Shown piece after piece: positions 1 to 5,390 of a stretch of DNA of 8,086 nt. Location of the stretch: assembly GCA_016302525.1 (NCBI GenBank), contig JAEDNJ010000068.1:1-8086 (forward strand), given 5' to 3'. The stretch's first letter is position 1. Each line of letters begins with the position of its first letter. Source of the stretch: Phascolarctobacterium sp. (GTDB lineage Bacteria; Bacillota; Negativicutes; Acidaminococcales; Acidaminococcaceae). The notes below the pieces were generated by a model. The model did not search any database, was not told where the DNA came from, and saw nothing but the letters and a program-made list of their open reading frames with translations. The translations under genes and the position numbers were made by a program.

Positions 1-704
1 GGATTCAAAACAGCATTCATAATATTAGTTTGCAGCTTGGCATCCAAAACAATGCGGATAGGGTTCTTGCCCTGCACCATGCGCGTAGTCAGCTCTGGGT
101 CATCTGCCAGCACTGTACCAATGCCCACAAGCACGGCATCATGCTGCTTACGCAGGCGGTGGGCGTAGGTTCTCGCCTCTTCGCCCGTAATCCATTTACT
201 ATCCCCAGTGCTCGTAGCAATCTTGCCATCGAGGGTCATTGCGTATTTTAAGGTAATGAAGGGACGGCGCTTCGTAATCCAGGTGAAGAAGCGCTCATTG
301 AGGCGCAGAGCCTCCTTTTCACACACTCCTGTGACTACCTCTACCCCCATATCCTCTAAATACTTGAGGCCCTTGCCTGCTACCTTAGGATTGGGGTCAC
401 CACAGGCCACCACTACCTTTTTAATACCGGCAGCGAATAAGGCACGACAGCAGGGACCAGTTTTGCCAAAGTGCGAGCAGGGCTCTAGGGTAACATAGGC
501 AGTGCAGCCAGCAGCGGCCTTACCAGCTTCACGCAGGGCCATGACCTCCGCATGAGGCTCTCCTGCCTTGTGGTGATAGCCCTTAGCCACCAGCTCACCC
601 TCGTCATTAACCAGCACACAGCCAACCATCGGGTTAGGACTAGTGTTGCCCTCTGCCTTTAGTGCTTCCTCTAAGGCAAGCTGCATATAAAATTCGTCAT
701 TCAT
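1..704 (-). CDS. ribD: Bifunctional riboflavin biosynthesis protein RibD (deaminase/reductase), 3' end cut by window edge
   Basis: RibD carries out two successive steps of riboflavin synthesis in the cytoplasm: deamination of the diaminohydroxy-phosphoribosylamino-pyrimidine made from GTP, then NADPH-dependent reduction of the ribose to ribitol. I translated 234 codons from the edge. The deaminase domain (about residues 1-145) has PNPMVGCVLV (23-32), the zinc and catalytic triplet HAE (51-53) and PCSHFGKTGPC (75-85), with C76 and C85 as zinc ligands. The reductase domain begins near RPFITLKYAMTLDGKIA (147-163) and shows the substrate and NADPH motif DAVLVGIGTVLADDPELTTR (189-208). Family members are about 360-370 residues, so roughly a third lies beyond position 1. 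The ATG at 704-702 has AGGAG at 712-716 with 7 bp spacing. The gene sits directly behind an FMN riboswitch and terminator, so it is probably the first gene of a rib operon repressed by FMN. Identification is firm. Confidence 0.97.
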   Translation of the reverse strand, partial: MNDEFYMQLALEEALKAEGNTSPNPMVGCVLVNDEGELVAKGYHHKAGEPHAEVMALREAGKAAAGCTAYVTLEPCSHFGKTGPCCRALFAAGIKKVVVACGDPNPKVAGKGLKYLEDMGVEVVTGVCEKEALRLNERFFTWITKRRPFITLKYAMTLDGKIATSTGDSKWITGEEARTYAHRLRKQHDAVLVGIGTVLADDPELTTRMVQGKNPIRIVLDAKLQTNIMNAVLN

Positions 705-711
705 AATTTTT

Positions 712-716
712 CTCCT
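712..716 (-). promoter_or_regulatory. Ribosome binding site of ribD, abutting the terminator
   Basis: AGGAG stands 7 bp before the ribD ATG. It begins only three bases after the U-run of the riboswitch terminator, so there is no room for another control element between the two. This favours control by transcription termination rather than by hiding the ribosome site. Confidence 0.85.
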
Positions 717-719
717 AAT

Positions 720-753
720 AAAAAAGCGCTACCCGACCTTTTAGGGGCAGCGC
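720..753 (-). terminator. Intrinsic terminator of the FMN riboswitch (expression platform)
   Basis: Read on the minus strand, GCGCTGCCC pairs with GGGTAGCGC (nine pairs, one of them G-U) around a ten-base loop, followed by six T. The hairpin lies between the aptamer and ribD, as expected for FMN-induced premature termination. Its left arm contains CTGCCCC (744-750), the exact complement of GGGGCAG at 991-997 in the 5' strand of the aptamer. This provides a competing antiterminator helix when FMN is absent. Confidence 0.92.
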
Positions 754-772
754 AAAAAACACTTCTAGCCTT

Positions 773-1008
773 AGCTTTCCTTTTCTCATCCAGACTATAC
801 TGTCGGTACTAGAATTGCACTAGTTCATGCACCCTTAAGCACGCTCAAAAATTACCACAGCTCTAAGCAGAAACACCCTTCACAAGTCACAGTTTACATA
901 TAACTTAACAAAGGAATCAACGCTCAGCAAACAGTAATCAGCGTAGCCTAACAGCGCTCGCGGACTATACCGCCGGTAGGGAATCACACCCTGCCCCAAA
1001 GGTTTGCT
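773..1008 (-). ncRNA. FMN riboswitch (RFN element) controlling ribD, with enlarged variable arm
   Basis: The minus strand carries the conserved RFN blocks in order: GGGGCAGGGTGTGATTCCC, then ACCGGCGGTATAGTCCGCGAGC, then after a long spacer ACTAGTGCAATTCTAGT, ACCGACAGTATAGTCTGGATG and AGAAAAGG. The closing stem P1 is CCTTT with AAAGG, extended outward past an A-rich internal loop by AGC with GCT. P5 is ACTAG with CTAGT. These segments form the FMN-binding pocket in known members of the class. The element is about 236 nt; most are near 140. The extra length is the spacer at about 828-952, which can itself fold into a long stem. FMN binding should hold P1 closed and let the terminator at 720-753 form, switching ribD off. 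Confidence 0.97.
835..951 (-). other. Extended variable arm inside the FMN riboswitch
   Basis: This is the optional stem region of RFN elements, here expanded by roughly 100 nt. By eye, RNA segments TTAGGC, ACGCT and ATTAC (951-946, 944-940, 938-934) pair with GTAAT, AGCGT and GCTTAA (855-851, 845-841, 840-835). That gives about 16 pairs with one bulge and one internal loop. Further in, CTGAGC (927-922) can pair with GCTTAG (868-863). The pairing is read from sequence only; no covariation data were available. Confidence 0.6.
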
Positions 1009-1026
1009 TATGAAATTTACATTCTC

Positions 1027-1054
1027 ATTATAGCACTTTCTCTTTACTTGTCAA
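1027..1054 (-). promoter_or_regulatory. Sigma-A promoter of the ribD leader
   Basis: A perfect -35 TTGACA (1054-1049) and a perfect -10 TATAAT (1032-1027) are separated by 16 bp. Transcription should start near 1020, about a dozen bases before the riboswitch aptamer. Both hexamers match the consensus, so this should be a strong constitutive promoter, leaving regulation to the riboswitch. It lies about 80 bp past the end of the preceding gene, so the ribD unit is independent of pyk. Confidence 0.92.
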
Positions 1055-1066
1055 GAAAGAGCCTAT

Positions 1067-1096
1067 AAAAACTTAGTAAGACTTTTGTATACTTAC
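1067..1096 (-). terminator. Weak candidate terminator after the unknown gene
   Basis: On the minus strand AGTAAG and CTTACT form a 6-bp stem around an 11-base loop, followed three bases later by five T. The stem is AT-rich and the loop is large, so it is weak. It is nevertheless the only candidate stop signal between the unknown gene and the ribD promoter. Confidence 0.4.
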
Positions 1097-1130
1097 TGCA
1101 ATAAGCTACCCTTTACTAGCTGCTCTAAGC

Positions 1131-2243
1131 CTAGCTTAGCTTGCGCAGCAGCTTCTTATCTTCAAGGCTTAGATGCCAGGGCTCCATAACCTCTTCTAGG
1201 AAATCCATTTGCCTTTTGCTGGACTTGGGATTCGTCAGGCTCCAGTAGGTGATAACCATTTGCAAAAAGCGCTGTGCCTTCTGCTCTAGTCTTTTCGTAG
1301 CATCCGGCGGCAGCTTCCACACAGGCAGACCCTCTTGGTTTTCAGCCTGCTTGCCGCTGCGTATAGCCTGCATCCACAAAGCATAGATTTGGTTATAAAC
1401 CTCCTGCTGCTCTAGCATTTGCCCTCTGGCAATCTGGTTCACGCAGTCTCTTACACCGCGTAGCATGAGCGTTAAAATCAGCTCACTCTTAGCTGTGGGC
1501 AGAGAGCGTTTCGCAGCGTAATCCGTCACAAACAAAAAGCTGTAGAACAAGGGCTTATACATAGCAAAGGCAGCTTCAAGACTAGCAAAACGACAGCTCA
1601 TCGTAAGCTGCATTTCTAGCTGCAGCAGTACCCTGTGCCACAGTCTGACATCCTGACAGCGCCACAGCTGGCGCAGCATGACAGAGAGCAGCCATTCTAC
1701 CTCAGCCTGCCAGCCACGGCGTGCAATGCGAGCCGTCAGACTAGTCCATTCGTTCCAAAAGCCGGCTAAGGAATCACTGGGAATATGCTTAGTATAGGCA
1801 ACGACGAGCTGCTGCACAGCTGGTCTCAGCCCAACTAGGCGACGATCACAAATATAATAAACTAGAAAGCTGAGGAAATCCTGCTTCTGCTTAGCCAGCT
1901 CCTTCTCAGCCATGAGCTTAAGCAATATGGGCTTATATTCCTCTAGCAGCTGCTGTACGAGCTCATAAGAGCGTTTACGCAGGGCTGTGGATAGCACATT
2001 CTTGAGTGCTGCCAGCTGTTGCTCACCAGCGGCTGCAGGCAGCTCCTCCTGCAAACGGGGCAAGAGCTCCTGTACTACCTCTAGCTCGCCACCCTGCAAG
2101 GCCATGCAGATATTTAAGGCAGACAGTATAATAGGCTTCGCTTGTATTACCCTCTCTTGTACCCTCTCTTGTACCCTCTCTTCTGCCTTCTCTTCGATTG
2201 CCTTCGCTTCAATAGGCTTTGCTTCTATTGGCTTTGCTTCCAT
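1131..2243 (-). CDS. Unrecognised 370-residue alpha-helical protein with repeat-derived N-terminus
   Basis: I do not recognise this protein and assign no function. I start it at the ATG at 2243-2241, which has GGAGG (2250-2254) six bases upstream; a TTG five codons earlier overlaps that site and is less likely. Residues 1-38 are low-complexity and charged, made of the units EAKPI, EAKPI, EAKAI, EEKA, EERV, QERV, QERV and QAKPI. The rest is rich in Leu, Gln, Glu and Trp and looks entirely helical, with amphipathic stretches such as ELVQQLLEEYKPILLKLMAE. I see no signal peptide, convincing membrane segment, Cys cluster or nucleotide-binding motif. It follows pyk by 32 bp without a terminator and is probably cotranscribed with it. 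It could be a helical-repeat scaffold or a lineage-specific protein. Unbroken length, the ribosome site and operon position make it a real gene. Confidence 0.85.
   Translation of the reverse strand: MEAKPIEAKPIEAKAIEEKAEERVQERVQERVIQAKPIILSALNICMALQGGELEVVQELLPRLQEELPAAAGEQQLAALKNVLSTALRKRSYELVQQLLEEYKPILLKLMAEKELAKQKQDFLSFLVYYICDRRLVGLRPAVQQLVVAYTKHIPSDSLAGFWNEWTSLTARIARRGWQAEVEWLLSVMLRQLWRCQDVRLWHRVLLQLEMQLTMSCRFASLEAAFAMYKPLFYSFLFVTDYAAKRSLPTAKSELILTLMLRGVRDCVNQIARGQMLEQQEVYNQIYALWMQAIRSGKQAENQEGLPVWKLPPDATKRLEQKAQRFLQMVITYWSLTNPKSSKRQMDFLEEVMEPWHLSLEDKKLLRKLS
2130..2240 (-). repeat. In-frame tandem repeats, 15-bp and 12-bp units, at the 5' end of the unknown gene
   Basis: Reading the minus strand, three 15-bp units lie head to tail (2240-2226, 2225-2211, 2210-2196; type GAAGCAAAGCCTATT). 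They are followed by 12-bp units at 2195-2184, 2183-2172, 2171-2160 and 2159-2148, of which the last two are identical (CAAGAGAGGGTA) and the one before differs by one base. After three bases, another copy of the 15-bp unit appears (2144-2130). All units are multiples of three, so gain or loss of a unit would change protein length without breaking the frame. The pattern suggests replication slippage. Confidence 0.88.
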
Positions 2244-2249
2244 GGTTTT

Positions 2250-2254
2250 CCTCC
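2250..2254 (-). promoter_or_regulatory. Ribosome binding site deciding the start of the unknown gene
   Basis: GGAGG is placed 6 bp before the ATG at 2243. The upstream TTG at 2258-2256 overlaps the approach to this site and has no purine-rich site of its own at proper distance. The ATG is therefore preferred. Confidence 0.8.
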
Positions 2255-2275
2255 GCAATCATTTAGTCCTTGAGC

Positions 2276-4027
2276 TTATAAATTCATTTCACCCTCGTAA
2301 ACGATACCAGAAACAGTGTCCACAGTAACCAGCTGACCATCCCAAAGCAGGGCTGTAGCCTGAGCTGCTCCTACGATAACAGGGATACCGCAGGTAATAC
2401 CTACGATAGCTGCCGTAGAGGTCAAGCCGCCCTCCTCGCAAATAATCGCAGAAGCACGCTTAGACACTAAGGGAACAAATTCATCATTCAGAATATCGCA
2501 GACAAGGACATCGCCCTTCTTGAGCTTCTCCTGATAGTCAGAAACACGAATGGCATTACATACCTTACCAATAACAGTCTTTTTACCAATACCAGTACCT
2601 TGAACAAGCTTATTACCCACGCTAACCACCTTTATCAAATTCGTGCTGCCAGGTGTACCAATGGGCACGCCAGCAGTTATTACAACAGTTGCTCCGTCAC
2701 TAATAGCGTTATGCTGCAGAGCACATTTTAAAGATAAATCAATCATTTCATCTGTATCTGCGGAGAAGGGTCCTAAAATAGGATGGACACCTCTATACAG
2801 CTGCATAGCTCTTACACGCTCCGGGGAGCGGGAAATAGCCACAACCTTAGACAGGGGCTTATATTTAGAAATCATCCTCGCAGTAAAGCCAGATTCAGTA
2901 ATCGTTAAGATAGCATCCGCATCAATTTCATGGGAAATTTGCACTACGGCATGGCTGATAGCATCCGTGGAGTGAATGCGTTCATGCAGACCCATCTTTT
3001 TAAAGACAGCATCATAATCAATGGCCTTTTCAGTGCGTTCAGCAATTTGCGCCATGGTTTGCACAGCCTCTAAGGGATATTTGCCAGAGGCAGTTTCTCC
3101 CGACAGCATGATGACATCCGTTCCATCAAGGATAGAGTTAGCTACATCACTAGCCTCAGCACGGGTACAGCGGAAGCTGTGGCACATACTTTCCAGCATT
3201 TGGGTTGCTGTAATAACGGGCTTGCCAGCCAGATTACAGCGGGCAATAATATTCTTTTGCACCAAGGGAACCTCCTCGGCAGGAATTTCTACACCCAAAT
3301 CGCCACGAGCTACCATAATAGCATCAGAAACACCAATAATTTCTTCAATGTTTTCTACACCGGCAGCATTTTCAATTTTCGAGATAATGCCCATTTGCAG
3401 GCCTTCACGCTCTAGGACACTGCGAATAGCCAAAACATCATCTGCTCTTTGCACAAAGGAAGCAGCCACATAGTCCATGCCATGACGAGCAGCAAAAAGA
3501 ATATCCTTTTTATCCTGCTCCGACAGGAAGGGCAGCTTCAGCTCTATACCTGGGCAGGCTACGCGCTTACGCGAGCTAATTGTGCCACCAGCAAGCACCT
3601 TGGTGTGAATAATATTACCTTCAATAGAGGTTACCTCTAAGCCCAGCATACCGTCAGAAAGAAGCACCTTGTCACCTGGCTCCAGCTCCTCGGGTAGATT
3701 AGCATAGTTCACATGAGCACGCTGTGTATTGCCCAGAACCTCCTCGGTAGTCAGGTCAAAGTCCTGCCCCTCCTTAAGCTCTACACTGCCACCCTCAAAA
3801 ATGCCCAGGCGCATTTCTGGGCCCTTGGTGTCGGCAATGGTGGCAATTACCTTGCCAGCCTTAGCCGCAGCCTCCTGCACATAGCCTAGACGCGTATTGT
3901 GGTCTTCGTGGGTGCCATGAGAGAAGTTAAAGCGGGCCATATCCATACCGGCCAGCATCATTTTACTGAGCAGCTCTACATTATCCACGCTAGGGCCAAC
4001 AGTACAAATAATTTTAGTTTTCTTCAT
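2276..4027 (-). CDS. pyk: Pyruvate kinase with C-terminal PEP-utilising-type domain
   Basis: Pyruvate kinase transfers phosphate from phosphoenolpyruvate to ADP, the last ATP-making step of glycolysis, in the cytoplasm. The 583-residue protein has the catalytic barrel motifs TKIICTVGP (4-12), ARFNFSHG (31-38, with R32, N34 and S36), ADTKGPEMR (65-73), the catalytic lysine in SKIEN (K218), ARGDLGVEIP (240-249) and ITATQMLESM (272-281). The B domain lies at about 74-170. The allosteric C domain spans about 345-475. An extra domain of about 100 residues (480-583) matches the mobile domain of PEP-utilising enzymes, as in Bacillus-type kinases. Two departures stand out: FRCTRAE (285-291) where PRPTRAE is usual, and GGLTSTAA (533-540) where TSHAA is usual. 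The ATG at 4027 has AAGGAGG (4038-4044) 10 bp upstream. The identity is certain. Confidence 0.98.
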   Translation of the reverse strand: MKKTKIICTVGPSVDNVELLSKMMLAGMDMARFNFSHGTHEDHNTRLGYVQEAAAKAGKVIATIADTKGPEMRLGIFEGGSVELKEGQDFDLTTEEVLGNTQRAHVNYANLPEELEPGDKVLLSDGMLGLEVTSIEGNIIHTKVLAGGTISSRKRVACPGIELKLPFLSEQDKKDILFAARHGMDYVAASFVQRADDVLAIRSVLEREGLQMGIISKIENAAGVENIEEIIGVSDAIMVARGDLGVEIPAEEVPLVQKNIIARCNLAGKPVITATQMLESMCHSFRCTRAEASDVANSILDGTDVIMLSGETASGKYPLEAVQTMAQIAERTEKAIDYDAVFKKMGLHERIHSTDAISHAVVQISHEIDADAILTITESGFTARMISKYKPLSKVVAISRSPERVRAMQLYRGVHPILGPFSADTDEMIDLSLKCALQHNAISDGATVVITAGVPIGTPGSTNLIKVVSVGNKLVQGTGIGKKTVIGKVCNAIRVSDYQEKLKKGDVLVCDILNDEFVPLVSKRASAIICEEGGLTSTAAIVGITCGIPVIVGAAQATALLWDGQLVTVDTVSGIVYEGEMNL

Positions 4028-4037
4028 TAGATTTAAG

Positions 4038-4044
4038 CCTCCTT
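4038..4044 (-). promoter_or_regulatory. Ribosome binding site of pyk
   Basis: AAGGAGG, fully complementary to the 16S rRNA tail, lies 10 bp before the ATG. The spacing is slightly long but the site is strong, in keeping with a highly expressed glycolytic gene. Confidence 0.85.
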
Positions 4045-4080
4045 GTAGTCGAAGCCTTCTTACGTTTTATCCGTCACCCT

Positions 4081-4092
4081 ATAACTTGTTAT
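4081..4092 (-). promoter_or_regulatory. Short inverted repeat upstream of pyk, possible operator
   Basis: ATAAC and GTTAT are separated by two bases (ATAACAAGTTAT on the minus strand), in the 53-bp-distant upstream region of pyk and just after the preceding terminator. A regulator could bind here, but the element is short and AT-rich and could be chance. I found no convincing -35/-10 pair for pyk in the gap 4045-4100. Confidence 0.25.
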
Positions 4093-4100
4093 CTACTGCA

Positions 4101-4138
4101 ACAAAACCTAGGCCTCGTGGATGAAGTCTAGGTTTTGT
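4101..4138 (-). terminator. Intrinsic terminator after the etf cassette
   Basis: A perfect 11-bp stem (ACAAAACCTAG with CTAGGTTTTGT) encloses a 16-base loop, beginning 19 bp after the etfA stop codon. The U-rich part TTTTGTT belongs partly to the stem, the usual A-tract/U-tract form of intrinsic terminators. It separates etfB-fdx-etfA from pyk. The structure is symmetrical, and a T-run lies a little further on the plus side, so it could also stop antisense transcription. Confidence 0.75.
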
Positions 4139-4157
4139 GAGAGTTATATTTTTTTAT

Positions 4158-5165
4158 TTATTGAGCCTTGTAAGCTTTGATCTTCTTAATCAAACGAGGC
4201 AGAATTTCGTTCAGATCGCCAACTACACCCACAGAGGAATAATCAAAGATAGGAGCCATTTCATCCTTGTTAATAGCTACTACGCAGCTGGATTCCTTCA
4301 TACCTGCTAAGTGCTGTACAGCACCGGAAATACCGCAGGCAATATACAGCTTGGGTTTAACAGTCTTACCAGATTGACCAACCTGATGAGAGTGAGCCAG
4401 CCAGCCCTCATCTACTACAGCACGAGAGCCACAAACAGTACTGTTTTCAAACAGGTCTGCCAGCTCTTGCAGCAGAGCCAGCTTTTCAGCGCTGCCAATA
4501 CCACGACCACCAGAAACCAGAACCTCAGCATCCTCAATCTTTAAGGAGTTACCAGCGGTTAAGGGAGTCTTTTTAATGATTTCTACACGGCTAACCTTTT
4601 CGCCTTCTACAGCAAAGGGAATAACCTCACCAGTACGGCTAGCATCCGGCTCCAAAGCATCAAATACCTTCGGACGGATGGAGCCCATTTGCGGCATTTT
4701 TTCATCACCAATGATGGTAGCATAAATATTGCCGCCTAAAGCAGGACGAGACCAGGCAACAACGCCATCCTCATCCATTTCAATACCAGTGCAGTCTGCA
4801 CACAGACCGGTCAAGAGGCGAGCGCTTACACGGGGTGCTAAATCGCGACCATTAACGGTTGCAGGAATCATTAAAGCACGCGGGCCATACTTTTTATCCA
4901 GTTGACACAGAGCGTCAGTATATAAATCAGTAGAATAATCCTCGTATTCAGGACCCTCTACGGTATAAACAATGTCAGCACCTGCAGCAATCAGCTGAGC
5001 CGGCAGCTCGCCAGCCTCCTTAGCGATTAATACAGCAGCAACCTTTTCATTAATTTTAGCAGCCATTTCCGTAGCCTTGCCTAAGAGCTCAAAGGTTACG
5101 TGCATCAGCTTGCCTTCTTCTAATTCAGCCAGTACCCAAACATTGGTACCACGATTATCAGCCAT
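4158..5165 (-). CDS. etfA: Electron transfer flavoprotein, alpha subunit
   Basis: EtfA pairs with EtfB to form a soluble FAD-containing flavoprotein that moves electrons to or from acyl-CoA dehydrogenases. At 335 residues it has normal family length. The N-terminal domain (about 1-195) includes PATVNGRDLAPRVSARLLTG (101-120), GIEM and SRPALGGN (139-146). The C-terminal FAD domain shows GGRGIGS (219-225), CGSRAVVDEGW (245-255), QVGQSGKTVKPKLYIACGIS (261-280), GAVQHLAGM (281-289), INKD (298-301) and VGVVGDL (312-318), the expected FAD contacts. The ATG at 5165 has AGGAGG (5174-5179) eight bases upstream. It follows the ferredoxin gene by 20 bp and ends at a strong terminator, so it closes the etfB-fdx-etfA operon. 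No ferredoxin domain is fused to it, unlike CarE-type alpha subunits. Confidence 0.97.
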   Translation of the reverse strand: MADNRGTNVWVLAELEEGKLMHVTFELLGKATEMAAKINEKVAAVLIAKEAGELPAQLIAAGADIVYTVEGPEYEDYSTDLYTDALCQLDKKYGPRALMIPATVNGRDLAPRVSARLLTGLCADCTGIEMDEDGVVAWSRPALGGNIYATIIGDEKMPQMGSIRPKVFDALEPDASRTGEVIPFAVEGEKVSRVEIIKKTPLTAGNSLKIEDAEVLVSGGRGIGSAEKLALLQELADLFENSTVCGSRAVVDEGWLAHSHQVGQSGKTVKPKLYIACGISGAVQHLAGMKESSCVVAINKDEMAPIFDYSSVGVVGDLNEILPRLIKKIKAYKAQ

Positions 5166-5173
5166 TTATATTT

Positions 5174-5179
5174 CCTCCT
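5174..5179 (-). promoter_or_regulatory. Ribosome binding site of etfA
   Basis: AGGAGG lies 8 bp before the etfA ATG, inside the 20-bp gap after the ferredoxin stop. It contrasts with the absence of such a site in front of the ferredoxin gene just upstream. Confidence 0.85.
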
Positions 5180-5185
5180 AATCTT

Positions 5186-5377
5186 TTAATCCTTTGTTCT
5201 TGTGCCTAGCAGCTGGATGGCCTCCTCGCCACATTCGCTCAAGCAAGCTCCGCAGCTTATACAGCGAGCAGTTGCGATTTGCGCCCTTCCTTCTAATATA
5301 GCTATAGCACCTACAGGACAGATGGCTACACATTCCTCGCAGCCTGTGCAGCTTGCCCTCTCAACTACAAAAATCAT
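5186..5377 (-). CDS. Small 2[4Fe-4S] ferredoxin between etfB and etfA
   Basis: A 63-residue cytoplasmic electron carrier. Cluster one is CTGCEECVAICP (C10, C13, C16, C20, with the usual proline). Cluster two is CISCGACLSECG (C39, C42, C45, C49), where the usual proline after the fourth Cys is Gly50. Each motif supplies three ligands to one cluster and one to the other, as in clostridial ferredoxins. The gene starts 13 bp after the etfB stop and ends 20 bp before etfA, so it belongs to the same transcript. An in-frame stop just upstream leaves the ATG at 5377 as the only likely start, yet no GGAGG-like site precedes it, which suggests translation coupled to etfB. Its position makes it a likely redox partner of EtfAB, either as acceptor in bifurcation or as a docked subunit. 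That role is inferred. Confidence 0.92.
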   Translation of the reverse strand: MIFVVERASCTGCEECVAICPVGAIAILEGRAQIATARCISCGACLSECGEEAIQLLGTRTKD

Positions 5378-5390
5378 CTTGAAAGATTAA

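Noticed and set aside
208..498. Plus-strand open frame within ribD
   Set aside because: The minus strand here encodes the catalytic and zinc-binding core of RibD, so the plus frame is a shadow.
1125..1139. Inverted repeat CTAAGC/GCTTAG over the stop codon of the unknown gene as a terminator
   Set aside because: It has a three-base loop and no following T-run; the hairpin at 1067-1096 is a better though weak candidate.
2130..2240. Possible CRISPR array
   Set aside because: Units are 12-15 bp, directly adjacent without spacers, and in frame within a gene.
2244..2258. TTG at 2258 as the start of the unknown gene
   Set aside because: It overlaps the approach to the GGAGG site, which is well spaced for the ATG at 2243, and has no site of its own.
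1987..2328. 113-codon plus-strand frame with Cys/Ser-rich repeats
   Set aside because: The apparent repeats are the complement of the 12/15-bp repeats in the unknown gene, and the frame spans two minus-strand genes.
3021..3473. 150-codon open frame on the plus strand
   Set aside because: It is antisense to the conserved barrel of pyk and reflects codon composition rather than a gene.
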